From NCBI RefSeq assembly GCF_008086045.1, contig NZ_VSEY01000067.1, forward strand, positions 1 through 52,700: a stretch of DNA of 52,700 nucleotides. Reading direction: 5' to 3'. The stretch's first letter is position 1. Each line of letters starts with the position of its first letter. The notes under the pieces were generated by a model that saw only the letters and a list, made by a program, of their open reading frames with translations, was not told the DNA's origin and made no database searches. Shown here one piece after another: positions 15,757 to 23,806 of this stretch. The stretch comes from Nonomuraea sp. PA05 (GTDB lineage Bacteria; Actinomycetota; Actinomycetes; Streptosporangiales; Streptosporangiaceae). Both the position numbers and the translations under genes were made by a program.

Positions 15757-16446
15757 TCAGGCACCCTCTCGGGGCACGGCGGCGCGGGCCAGGGTGCCCG
15801 CGACCAAGGTGGACAGCAGGTCCTGCAAGGTAGGAGCGAAGTCCATGCGCAACACCGCCAGGGAGGGATCGGCGTCGTAGGCGGCGAGCATGGCCGCGGA
15901 CGGGCGGGCGTGGGTCCAGGCCGCGGCGGCGGCCATGATGGCCTGCGCGCACAACGTCCAGGCGTGGTCGCCCAGTTCCGGCAGGTGCTGCCGCGCCAGG
16001 CGGGCCATGGCGTCGACGTTGCCGATGGCGGTCCGTTTGAAGTGGCCCGCCAGGTCGGCGGAGACGTTGCGTTCCAGGACGCCGGCTTGGGCGCCGAGGA
16101 GGTCGCACAGCACCTGGCGTTCCTGCAGTGATCGGGTGAGGACCGCGGCCAGCCGGTCGCCGCGCTCCCCCGCGGGGCCGTCCTCGCCGACCTCGGCTGC
16201 CATCCGGGCGGGCAGGTCGTCGATCCACTGCTTCCAGGCGCGGTCCAGCAGTTCCAGCAGGACGGCTTCGCGGGATTCGAAGTAGCGCAGGACGTTGGAC
16301 TTGGCCAGGCCGACGCGCCGGCTCAGCTCGTTGAGGCTGACCTCGGCGACGGGCATCTCGTCGAGCATCGCGGCGGCGGTGTCGAGGATCGTTCGCCGAC
16401 GCAGCTCTCGCTGCTCCTCGCTGCGGGCGCGCTGGAAGGTGGACAT
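15757..16446 (-). CDS. TetR-family transcriptional regulator
   Basis: A 229-residue TetR-type repressor. The N-terminal helix-turn-helix spans about residues 17-62 (RRTILDTAAAMLDEM, then SLNELSRRVGLAKSNVLRYF). It is followed by a helical ligand-binding domain with no recognisable ligand signature. ATG 16446 is well placed. The gene diverges from the SDR gene at 16580. The 133-base gap carries several GACC/GGTC dyads, one inside the SDR promoter spacer, so it most likely represses both itself and the SDR gene. Confidence 0.92.
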   Translation of the reverse strand: MSTFQRARSEEQRELRRRTILDTAAAMLDEMPVAEVSLNELSRRVGLAKSNVLRYFESREAVLLELLDRAWKQWIDDLPARMAAEVGEDGPAGERGDRLAAVLTRSLQERQVLCDLLGAQAGVLERNVSADLAGHFKRTAIGNVDAMARLARQHLPELGDHAWTLCAQAIMAAAAAWTHARPSAAMLAAYDADPSLAVLRMDFAPTLQDLLSTLVAGTLARAAVPREGA

Positions 16447-16460
16447 GCCCCCATCTTACA

Positions 16461-16523
16461 GACCTCCGGTCTTTTGACATCAGACCGGTGGTACGTTAAT
16501 TTCGTCGCAAGAGACCGACGGTC
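16461..16523 (+). promoter_or_regulatory. Promoter of the SDR gene with overlapping TetR operators
   Basis: A near-consensus promoter reads TTGACA (16474-16479), 17 bases, then TAATTT (16497-16502). Dyads built from GACC/GGTC surround it: GACCTCCGGTC at 16461-16471, AGACCGGTGGT in the spacer at 16482-16492, and GACCGACGGTC at 16513-16523, a perfect 5-1-5 inverted repeat. The placement on -35, spacer and start region fits direct repression by the divergent TetR protein. Confidence 0.6.
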
Positions 16524-16579
16524 CGTTAGCGGTCCGGGGGGAAACGGTCACAGCCATCACCACCAGGGAGAACCCCATC

Positions 16580-17338
16580 ATGAGCAACGACACCAAGATC
16601 GCCGTCATCACCGGCGGCGCCACCGGCATCGGCCTGGAGACCGCCAAGCTGCTGGTCGCCGACGGTGTGCACGTCGTCGTGACCGGCCGGCGCGAGGACG
16701 TCGGCAAGCAGGCCGTCGCCCAGCTGACCCAGGACGGCGGCAGCGCGTCCTTCGTGGTGGCCGACATGGACGTACCCGACAGCATCACCGCCCTGTTCGA
16801 CTCCGTCCTGGCCGAACACGGCCGCCTGGACTACGCGGTCAACAACGCCGGCCTGGCCCACGAGACTGTGGCGATCGCCGACGCCGACCCCGTCAAGTTC
16901 CAGCAGATGCTCTCGACCAACGTGACGGGCCTGTTCCTGTGCCTGCAGCGTGAGATCAAGGAGATGCTCGCCGGCGGCCGCGGCGGCGCCATCGTCAACC
17001 TCGCCTCCATCGCCGGCCTCAACGGCATCCCCTACAGCGGCCCGTACGCCGCCACCAAGCACGCCGTCGTCGGCCTTACCAAGACCGCCGGCCTCGAATA
17101 CTCCTCCCAGGGCGTGCGCGTGAACGCCGTGGCCCCCGGCGCCATCAAGACCGACATCATCGCGCGAGCCATCTCACTCGGTCAGTACGACGAGCAGACC
17201 ATCACCGCGATGCACCCGATCGGGCGCATGGGCCAGCCGAAGGAGATCGCCGAAGGCATCCACTGGCTCCTGTCCGACAAGGCGTCCTTCGTCGCCGGCG
17301 CCATCCTCAACATCGACGGCGGCTTCCAGGCGAAGTGA
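16580..17338 (+). CDS. SDR-family NAD(P)-dependent oxidoreductase
   Basis: A 252-residue classical short-chain dehydrogenase/reductase. The nucleotide-binding TGGATGIG motif is near residue 12, NNAG is in AVNNAGLAHE, and the active-site Tyr/Lys lie in YSGPYAATKHAV with an upstream Ser in NLASIAG. The C-terminus ends FVAGAILNIDGGF, typical of the glucose-dehydrogenase/3-oxoacyl-reductase-like group. ATG 16580 follows GGGAG. It is the probable target of the divergent TetR gene. The substrate is unknown; SDR genes under TetR control often handle carbonyl or quinone compounds. Confidence 0.92.
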   Translation: MSNDTKIAVITGGATGIGLETAKLLVADGVHVVVTGRREDVGKQAVAQLTQDGGSASFVVADMDVPDSITALFDSVLAEHGRLDYAVNNAGLAHETVAIADADPVKFQQMLSTNVTGLFLCLQREIKEMLAGGRGGAIVNLASIAGLNGIPYSGPYAATKHAVVGLTKTAGLEYSSQGVRVNAVAPGAIKTDIIARAISLGQYDEQTITAMHPIGRMGQPKEIAEGIHWLLSDKASFVAGAILNIDGGFQAK

Positions 17339-17386
17339 CCCCCGCGCCCGCCGCCACCGCCGGCCGGGGCCTCGGGGCGGGAAGGC

Positions 17387-17404
17387 GCGGCCGAGCGTGG
17401 CCGC
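17387..17404 (+). terminator. Possible hairpin downstream of the SDR gene
   Basis: GCGGCC-GAGCGT-GGCCGC forms a perfect 6-base stem with a 6-base loop about 50 bases after the SDR stop, within the convergent SDR/SorC gap. There is no T-run, as is common in high-GC organisms. The rest of the 170-base gap shows no gene. Confidence 0.3.
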
Positions 17405-17508
17405 CTCGCCACAGACCCGGGCTCCGGCGCAGCGTCGCGCCTGCGGGCTTCCACACGACGGCGAGCCCGCGGCGCGGGCGCACTCCAGCGTCGATCACTG
17501 GCCGTCGG

Positions 17509-18513
17509 TCACTGGCCGTCGTTAGCGATCGGGTGTTCATCCAGCAGCACGCGGGCGGTCGTGACGTCGGTGATGATGACGTTGACCCAGCCGCCGCTGA
17601 TCGCCGCGCGGATGGCCGCGTGCTTGCGTGCGCCGCCGGCCATGCCGATGCGATGCGGGATGGTGCGCAGGACCTCCGGGTCGATGCCGACGACGCGGCT
17701 GTTCAGGTCGCTGTGGATGAGCTCGCCGGTGGCGTCGAAGTACCGCTGGCAGACGTCGCCGACGGCGTGGGCGGCGATGAGGTGGTCCTGATCGGCGGCG
17801 GCGATCGCGTTGCCGCTGTCACGCAGCAGCGGCGAGGGCTGCACGCTGCCGATGCCGACCAGCGCCATCGTCAGGCCCCGCCACTCCTGGGCCACCGACT
17901 GCATGGCCGCGTCCGCGACCAGGCTCTCACGGATCTCGGCGGAGCCGACCAGGCCCGGCGCCTGCACGTAGAGCGGTTCGGCGCCGACCAGCTCGGCGAG
18001 ATGACTGAGCAGGCGGTTGGCCTTGGCCTGCACGGCGCTCTCGCCGACGCCGCCGACGAGCTGCACCACGCGGTCGGCGCCGGCCACGCGCAGCGGATGC
18101 AGCCGGTCGACGACCGACAGCAGCGTCTGGCTCCACGGCGAGATGCCGATCCGCTCCTCACCGGCCAGGGTCGACTCCAGGTAGGCCGCCCCGGCGGAGC
18201 CGATGCCTGCGATGATCTCGGACTCGTCGCCCTCGACATCGACCACGACCGCCTCCCGCACCCCGTACCGGTCCTCCAGGGCCTGCTCCAGCGCTAAGTG
18301 CACGCCCTGCGAGACGACCACCACCGTTCGCACGATGCCGATCTCGCCCGCCCGCTTCAGCAGCCGGGACACCTTCGTCTGGGAGATGTGCAGGGCCTCG
18401 GCGATGTCGGCCTGGCGGATGCCCTGTTCGTGGTACATGTGCGCAATTTTGGTGATCAGCCGCACCCTTCCATCGGAGGCGGACCGGCCCGCGCCGCTCG
18501 CGTGCACAGCCAT
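17509..18513 (-). CDS. SorC/DeoR-type sugar-binding transcriptional regulator
   Basis: A 334-residue SorC-family regulator. The N-terminal helix-turn-helix (RLITKIAHMYHEQGIRQADI, then ISQTKVSRLLKRA; about residues 18-53) is followed by the sugar-binding domain, with motifs GISPWSQTL, LVGGVG, and MAGGARKHAAIRAAI near the end. The effectors of this family are usually sugar phosphates. ATG 18513 follows GGGGACGG; a TTG lies just upstream. It diverges from the 13-gene sugar operon starting at 18798, and a cluster of TTATGCG/CGCATAA half sites lies between them. It probably regulates that operon in response to a pathway phosphate such as an apulose or xylulose phosphate. That effector is an inference. 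Confidence 0.9.
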   Translation of the reverse strand: MAVHASGAGRSASDGRVRLITKIAHMYHEQGIRQADIAEALHISQTKVSRLLKRAGEIGIVRTVVVVSQGVHLALEQALEDRYGVREAVVVDVEGDESEIIAGIGSAGAAYLESTLAGEERIGISPWSQTLLSVVDRLHPLRVAGADRVVQLVGGVGESAVQAKANRLLSHLAELVGAEPLYVQAPGLVGSAEIRESLVADAAMQSVAQEWRGLTMALVGIGSVQPSPLLRDSGNAIAAADQDHLIAAHAVGDVCQRYFDATGELIHSDLNSRVVGIDPEVLRTIPHRIGMAGGARKHAAIRAAISGGWVNVIITDVTTARVLLDEHPIANDGQ

Positions 18514-18756
18514 CAAGATCCGTCCCCTTCGCCGCGGCAGAGTCTCGTCGCCCCATATTGTCCATCCGGCGGGTCACTCCTTGTACACGCCGGGCATGGG
18601 TGGTGGCCGCCGCGGGGCTCCCGGTGTGCGCGCCATGGCGTGCGCGGAGCAGGCGCGGGCTGCGTGTTTCGCAGGCGATGAGCAGTTCTCACGATCACAG
18701 GTCGCGCAGAGTTATTGACAGACATGGACGGATCAGCCAATCTACGGGCACGGAAT

Positions 18757-18780
18757 TTATGCGCTACCGCATAATTATGC
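18757..18780. promoter_or_regulatory. Triple half-site operator in front of the sugar operon
   Basis: TTATGCG (18757-18763) and CGCATAA (18768-18774) form a perfect inverted repeat with the 4-base spacer CTAC. The second half site continues into TTATGC (18775-18780), making the perfect 12-base palindrome GCATAATTATGC. The cluster is AT-rich against its surroundings and lies just before the ribosome binding site of the first gene. A TTGACA at 18715-18720 may be the -35 element, without a clear -10. Likely bound by the divergent SorC regulator. Confidence 0.55.
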
Positions 18781-18797
18781 ACTGGCGAGAGGCTGCC

Positions 18798-19679
18798 ATG
18801 CGCCAACGCAGAGTGATCATCAACACCGACGCCAAGAACGAGGCGGACGACCAGTTCGCCATCGTCCACGGCCTCCTGTCACCCAGCTTCGACGTGCGAG
18901 GCCTGATCCCCGCCCACTTCGGCACCCGGCGCACCCAGCGCAGCATGGAGGAGTCGCGCGAGGAGATCGATCTCCTGCTCGAACTGCTCAAGCTGACCGG
19001 CTCCGTCACCGTCGCCAACGGAGCGGCGGCCGCCCTGCCCGACGAGCGGACCCCCGTGGACTCGCCCGGCGCCCGGCTGATCATCGAGGAGTCCAAGCTG
19101 GCGAGCGACGGCGACCCGCTCCACGTGGCCTTCCTCGGGCCGCTGACCGACATGGCCACCGCGATCCTGCTGGACCCCGAGCTCGTCCGCCGGCCGGTGG
19201 TCGTGATCTGGATCGGCGGCTCCGGCTACCGGGGCTACGACGAGGGCCCCGGCATCGAGTTCAACCTCTCCAACGACATCCACGCCGCCAACGTGGTGTT
19301 CGACTCCGGGATCACCGTGTGGCAGGTGCCCCGCGACGTCTACACCAAGGTCTCGGTGAGCTACGCCGAGCTGGAGGAGAAGATCGGCGACGCCGGCCCG
19401 CTGGGCCGCTACCTGATCGAGCAACTGCACGAGTGGAACGCCACCCACCATCCCGCACCGATCGAGTCCCGGTCGCTGGGCGACTCCCCCGCCATCGCGC
19501 TGATGCTCTTCCCGCAGAGCGGCAACCTGCGGGTGCGGCCCGCTCCCCGCTTCGGCGCCGACGGCTCCTACCTGCCCGGGTCGAACCACCCGATCAGGGT
19601 CGTCGAGGAGATCGACGTGCGGTTCCTGCTGGCGGACATGTTCGCCAAGATCCGGGGCTTCGGCCGCGAGCACGCCTGA
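18798..19679 (+). CDS. Cytosolic nucleoside-hydrolase-fold enzyme (IUNH family), first gene of the sugar operon
   Basis: A 293-residue protein of the inosine-uridine nucleoside hydrolase family, without signal peptide. Family members cleave ribofuranosides using a bound calcium ion. The aspartate cluster is variant, INTDAKNEADDQ, with two extra residues between Asp and the Asp-Asp pair. Other calcium and sugar ligands are present: GPLTDMATA (Thr), GIEFNLSND (Glu/Asn) and LGDSPAIA (late Asp). ATG 18798 follows GCGAGAGG. It starts a 13-gene operon in which no ribokinase or base-salvage gene occurs, so a true nucleoside role is doubtful. Given the apiose-like pathway downstream, hydrolysis of an imported apiofuranoside is a reasonable hypothesis. 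Confidence 0.85.
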   Translation: MRQRRVIINTDAKNEADDQFAIVHGLLSPSFDVRGLIPAHFGTRRTQRSMEESREEIDLLLELLKLTGSVTVANGAAAALPDERTPVDSPGARLIIEESKLASDGDPLHVAFLGPLTDMATAILLDPELVRRPVVVIWIGGSGYRGYDEGPGIEFNLSNDIHAANVVFDSGITVWQVPRDVYTKVSVSYAELEEKIGDAGPLGRYLIEQLHEWNATHHPAPIESRSLGDSPAIALMLFPQSGNLRVRPAPRFGADGSYLPGSNHPIRVVEEIDVRFLLADMFAKIRGFGREHA

Positions 19680-19708
19680 GGCGCCCGTCCCGACCAAGGG
19701 AGATCGAC

Positions 19709-21004
19709 ATGACTGACAGGTCATACACCCGCCGAGGGTTCCTCGCCCTTTCGTCCGTCGCGGCCACCGGGCTCGCCGTCAGCGCCTGCACCGGCGCCTC
19801 CGTCGGCGGCGGCACCACGACGGCCGCGCCGTCGGACAAGCTGCGCCTGTTCACCTACGAGGACGACGCGACCATCGGATCCCTGAAGGCCCAGGTGCGG
19901 AAGTTCGACCAGCAGAACGGCACCACCACCACGGTCGACAGCCTGCCCGGCTCGGGCGCGGCCCAGTATCCCGACAAACTGCGGACCGAGCTGCTGGGCG
20001 GCAGCGGCCCCGACATCTGGCGGATCTGGGGCGGGCAGCTCGGCGCGCCGTTCGCGAAGGCGAAGCAGGCCGCCGACCTCGCGCCGTACTACCAGCGGTT
20101 CGGCTGGGACTCCTCGATCAGCGCCGCGGCCATCCAGGGCATGACGTTCGACGGCGTCAAGGCGGGCGTGCCGTTCACAGCGCGCGGAATAGGCGCTTGG
20201 TACAACAAGGAGCTGCTGGCCAAGGCCGGGATCGAGGCCCCGCCTGCCACGTACGCCGAGCTTGAGGAGATGAACGAGCAGCTCGTCGCCGCCGGCATCA
20301 CCCCGTGCGGGCTGGGCGGCAAGTACGGCTGGCACGTCATGCGCCTGTTCGAGTACCTCCTGGAGCACACCACGGGTCCGCAACTGCACGACAAGCTGCT
20401 GCTGGGGCAGGAGAGCTGGGACCGGCCCGAGGTCGTCGAGGCGTTCACGCTGTTCAAGAAGTGGCAGGACAGCAAGTGGCTGCCCGAGGGCGCGCTGGGC
20501 CTCGATCCCGCGGACGTCGGCAACTGGTACGTGCAGGGCAAGGTCGCCTACGACCTCGAGGGCCAGTGGTCGGAGACGACCGCCATCCTGGCCGCGAAGA
20601 AGGACCCGAAGGACTTCGGGGTCTTCCAGCTTCCCACCGGCCACTCCCCTGCCCGGCATTCCGGGTTCGTCGAGGGCTACATGGTCAACGCCCATTCGGG
20701 CAACAAGGACAAGGCCGCGGCCCTGCTCGACTTCCTGCTGAAGCCGGACAGCCAGAAGGCCATGCAGATCACCTCGTCCACCGTGAAGGGCGCCGAGGCC
20801 GACCCCGCGGTGATGCCGCTGTCGGCGGGGTGGGACGAGAAGTACGGCTCCAGCCCCTTCTACACGATCCAGGACCAGGCCTTCCCCAAGCAGCAGTCGG
20901 ACCAGTACTTCAGCGTGCAGAGCGACCTGCTCCAAGGCAAGGTGACGCCGGCCGCGGCGGCCAGGAAGATGCAGGAGATCGTCTCCGCCTGGGCCCGCGA
21001 CTGA
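19709..21004 (+). CDS. CUT1 ABC transporter sugar-binding lipoprotein, Tat-type signal
   Basis: A 431-residue family 1 extracellular binding protein. The N-terminus carries a twin-arginine motif (TRRGFLAL) and a lipobox ending at Cys27 (VSAC), so it is probably a Tat-exported lipoprotein. The body has typical features such as IGAWYNKELLAKAGI and GWHVMRLFEYLL. ATG 19709 follows AAGGGAGA. Two CUT1 permeases follow directly, with no ATPase, implying a shared MsiK-like ATPase. CUT1 systems usually take oligosaccharides or glycosides, which suits pairing with the cytosolic hydrolase upstream. Confidence 0.93.
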   Translation: MTDRSYTRRGFLALSSVAATGLAVSACTGASVGGGTTTAAPSDKLRLFTYEDDATIGSLKAQVRKFDQQNGTTTTVDSLPGSGAAQYPDKLRTELLGGSGPDIWRIWGGQLGAPFAKAKQAADLAPYYQRFGWDSSISAAAIQGMTFDGVKAGVPFTARGIGAWYNKELLAKAGIEAPPATYAELEEMNEQLVAAGITPCGLGGKYGWHVMRLFEYLLEHTTGPQLHDKLLLGQESWDRPEVVEAFTLFKKWQDSKWLPEGALGLDPADVGNWYVQGKVAYDLEGQWSETTAILAAKKDPKDFGVFQLPTGHSPARHSGFVEGYMVNAHSGNKDKAAALLDFLLKPDSQKAMQITSSTVKGAEADPAVMPLSAGWDEKYGSSPFYTIQDQAFPKQQSDQYFSVQSDLLQGKVTPAAAARKMQEIVSAWARD

Positions 21005-21017
21005 CCGGGGACGGCTC

Positions 21018-21917
21018 ATGACAACCCTCGCCCCCCGGCACGTCCGGCAGAACGGCGGATGGCGGCCCTGGCTCTTCGCGCTCCCCGCGCTCGGGGTCTA
21101 CCTGGTCTTCCTCGTGTACCCGGCCGTGTCATCCCTGTGGTTCAGCTTCACCGACTGGGACGGCCTCAGCCCGGCCTACAACCTGGTCGGGCTGGACAAC
21201 TACGCGCGCCTGCTCAGCGATCCCGTGGTGCTGACCGCGGGCCGGAACAACCTCCTGTGGTCGGTGGTCACGATCGTCGTGCCGGTGACGCTCGGCCTGG
21301 CGCTGGCGCTGCTGCTGAACGGCAAGGTGCGGGGCAAGCCCGTGCTGCGCCTGATCTTCTACGCGCCGGGGGTGCTGCCGCTGGTGTCGATCGCCTCGAT
21401 CTGGGGGTGGCTCTACAACCCCGAGCACGGCGCCATCAACTCCTTCCTGCAGCTCATCGGCCTGGACGGTCTGGCACAGCCCTGGCTCGGGCAGGACTCC
21501 ACCGCGCTGTGGGCCGTGATGGTGCCGGCGGTGTGGCTGCGCACGGGCTTCCCGATGCTGCTCTACCTCGCCGCGCTCCAGGGCATCCCCGAGCAGTTGT
21601 ACGAGGCGGCGAGAGTCGACGGGGCGAGCCGCTGGGCGCAGTTCCGGCACGTGACCATGCCCGGCCTGCGCCCGGCGCACTACATCGTGCTGGCGCTCTC
21701 CCTCATCGACTCGTTCAAGGTCTTCGACCTGGTCTACGCCATGACCTACGGCGGGCCCGGCACGGCCACCCAGGTGATGGGGACCTGGATGTACGCCAAC
21801 GTCTTCCAGTACTACCAGACCGGGTACGGCACGGCCATCGCCGTCGTGATCACCTTGGTGGCGATCGCGGTCGGCATCCCGTACGTCCGGTCCCAGACCA
21901 GGGAGCGTGCGGTATGA
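21018..21917 (+). CDS. CUT1 sugar ABC permease 1 (MalF/UgpA type)
   Basis: A 299-residue inner-membrane permease with six predicted membrane segments, starting with WLFALPALGVYLVFLVYPAV. The EAA loop is EQLYEAARVDGASRWAQF. ATG 21018 lies 13 bases after the binding-protein stop, and the gene ends in an ATGA overlap with the second permease. It forms the importer pore together with the genes at 19709 and 21914. Confidence 0.94.
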   Translation: MTTLAPRHVRQNGGWRPWLFALPALGVYLVFLVYPAVSSLWFSFTDWDGLSPAYNLVGLDNYARLLSDPVVLTAGRNNLLWSVVTIVVPVTLGLALALLLNGKVRGKPVLRLIFYAPGVLPLVSIASIWGWLYNPEHGAINSFLQLIGLDGLAQPWLGQDSTALWAVMVPAVWLRTGFPMLLYLAALQGIPEQLYEAARVDGASRWAQFRHVTMPGLRPAHYIVLALSLIDSFKVFDLVYAMTYGGPGTATQVMGTWMYANVFQYYQTGYGTAIAVVITLVAIAVGIPYVRSQTRERAV

Positions 21918-22801
21918 CCTCGATCGCCTCCGCACCGGCGACGCGGACCGTCGCCCCGGCACCGCCACCGGCCGGGAAGAAGACCAAGGGCGGCCTCGCC
22001 CTGACCGTCGTGCTGGCCGCGGCGGCCGTCTTCTGGATCTCGCCCCTGGCGCTGCTCGTCGTGACCGCGGTCCGGCCGCTGGCGGACTTCATCGGCAACG
22101 GCCCGCTGTCCTGGCCGTCCGCGTTCACCTGGGAGAACTTCGCCGGCGCCTGGGACATCGGCAACTTCGCCACCACCTACGGCAACAGCGCCCTGCTGCT
22201 GATCCTCAAGGTGCCGCTCGGCGTGCTGATCTCGGCGATGCTCGGCTTCGCCCTGGCCAAGCTGCGGATGAAGTTCCGCAGGACCGTGATGTTCACGGTC
22301 TTCCTCGGGCTGACGATCCCCATCTACATCACGATCGTGCCGGTGTTCATCATGATGAAGACCGCCGGCGCGACCGACAGCGTCCTCGGCCTGATCGGCC
22401 CGTATCTCGCCTTCGGCATCCCGTTCGAGGTGCTCGTCCTGCAGTCGTTCTTCCGGCAGCTCCCGGACGAGATCGTCGAGGCGGCCCGGGTGGACGGGGC
22501 GGGAGACTGGCGGATCTTCTGGCGGATCGTGCTGCCGCTGTCCGCGCCCGCGCTGGTCACGGTGCTGATCCTGGACGCCGTGGCGACGTGGAACGAGTTC
22601 CTGTTCGCCTTGATCCTGCTGAACTCCGACGCGAACAAGACCCTGCCCGTCGGGCTGCTCAACTTCCAGGGCCAGTTCTCCAACAACAACACCGGCCTGG
22701 CCGCGGGGATCCTCATCGCGGTCGTGCCCATTCTCATCGCGTACACGCTGTTGCAGCGGTGGATCGTCGCCGGCCTGACCGCCGGCGCCACCAAGGGATA
22801 A
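21914..22801 (+). CDS. CUT1 sugar ABC permease 2 (MalG/UgpE type)
   Basis: A 295-residue inner-membrane permease. A Pro/Ala-rich N-terminal tail precedes six hydrophobic segments (for example LTVVLAAAAVFWISPLALLV). The EAA loop is DEIVEAARVDGAGDWRIF. The start overlaps the stop of permease 1 as ATGA. It is followed by an AAGGAG ribosome binding site for the isomerase gene, so transport and catabolism genes are one transcript. Confidence 0.94.
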   Translation: MTSIASAPATRTVAPAPPPAGKKTKGGLALTVVLAAAAVFWISPLALLVVTAVRPLADFIGNGPLSWPSAFTWENFAGAWDIGNFATTYGNSALLLILKVPLGVLISAMLGFALAKLRMKFRRTVMFTVFLGLTIPIYITIVPVFIMMKTAGATDSVLGLIGPYLAFGIPFEVLVLQSFFRQLPDEIVEAARVDGAGDWRIFWRIVLPLSAPALVTVLILDAVATWNEFLFALILLNSDANKTLPVGLLNFQGQFSNNNTGLAAGILIAVVPILIAYTLLQRWIVAGLTAGATKG

Positions 22802-22813
22802 GGAGTGATGACC

Positions 22814-23806
22814 ATGCCGACCTTCGGCGCTGGTATCTGGCATTTCGCCACCTACAAGGACCGTTACGCCACCGACGGGTACGGCCCGCCGGTCGGGCTG
22901 CTGGAGCAGATCGACCGGGCCGGGGCCGTGGGCGAGCTGTCGGTGGTGGACTTGAACTGGCCGTTCGTCGGGTTCGACGGCACCTTGGACGACGTCAAGG
23001 CCGCCCTGGCCAAGAACGACCTGAAGGCGATCGCGATCACGCCCGAGATCTACACCCGGGACTTCGTGAAGGGCTCGTTCACCAACCCCGACCCGGCGGT
23101 GCGCAAGAAGGCGATCGCGTTGATGCACGACGCCACCGAGGTGGCCCTGGAGCTGGGCTGCTCGTATGTGAAGCTGTGGCCGGGCCAGGACGGCTGGGAC
23201 TACCCCTTCCAGGTCGACTACCACGACGTCTGGCAGCTCGCCCTCGACGGGCTCAAGGAACTGTGCTCGGCCCACCCCGAGATCAACTACGTGATCGAGT
23301 ACAAGCCGCGCGAGCCCCGCGTAAAGATCATCTTCCCGAGCGTGGCCCGCACCCTGCTCGGCATCGAGCGCATCGGCCTGCCCAACCTGGGCATCCTGCT
23401 GGACTTCGGCCACTCCCTCTACGGCCAGGAAACCCCCGCCGACGCCGCCCAGCTCGCCATCGACCACGGCCGGCTGTTCGCGATCGACGTCAACGACAAC
23501 ATGCGCGGCTGGGACGACGACATGGTGGTCGGCTCGGTGCACCTGGTGGAGACGTTCGAGTTCTTCCACACCCTGCGCAAGAACGACTGGGACGGCGTCT
23601 GGCAGCTCGACCAGTTCCCCTTCCGCGAGGACAGCGTGCAGGCCGCCAAGCAGGCCATCCGCTTCCTCAAGGCGATCGACCGCGCCCTGGAGGTGCTGGA
23701 CGACGAGGCGCTCGCCACCGCGCAGGCCGCGCACGACGCGCTGGCCGCCCAGCGGCTGGTGCAGAACGCGCTGCTGACCTCGATGGCCGGGCTGGAGAAC
23801 GCATGA
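22814..23806 (+). CDS. TIM-barrel sugar isomerase/epimerase, candidate D-apiose isomerase
   Basis: A 330-residue xylose-isomerase-like TIM barrel protein. Probable metal ligands are Glu162 (VIEYKP), Asp197 and His200 (LLDFGHSLY), and later Asp residues in FAIDVNDNMRGWDDD. The chosen ATG 22814 lies eight bases after AAGGAG; ATG 22808 and GTG 22805 are too close to that site. It overlaps the transketolase gene downstream as ATGA. In the published transketolase route for D-apiose, an enzyme of this fold (ApsI) converts D-apiose to D-apulose before an FGGY kinase acts. The fold is clear; the substrate is inferred from the operon. Confidence 0.82.
   Translation: MPTFGAGIWHFATYKDRYATDGYGPPVGLLEQIDRAGAVGELSVVDLNWPFVGFDGTLDDVKAALAKNDLKAIAITPEIYTRDFVKGSFTNPDPAVRKKAIALMHDATEVALELGCSYVKLWPGQDGWDYPFQVDYHDVWQLALDGLKELCSAHPEINYVIEYKPREPRVKIIFPSVARTLLGIERIGLPNLGILLDFGHSLYGQETPADAAQLAIDHGRLFAIDVNDNMRGWDDDMVVGSVHLVETFEFFHTLRKNDWDGVWQLDQFPFREDSVQAAKQAIRFLKAIDRALEVLDDEALATAQAAHDALAAQRLVQNALLTSMAGLENA

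Noticed and set aside
15713..15880. 55-residue plus-strand frame behind AAGGAGA
   Set aside because: The ribosome binding site is good, but most of the frame is antisense to the TetR gene and the peptide is low-complexity; mentioned only within the intergenic entry.
18798..19679. Reading the operon as nucleoside or ribose salvage
   Set aside because: No PfkB ribokinase, phosphorylase or base-salvage gene; the kinase is FGGY type and a split transketolase and aldose isomerase are present instead.
21812..23734. 640-codon frame antisense to the permease and isomerase genes
   Set aside because: It spans several real genes with overlapping starts and has no recognisable domain.
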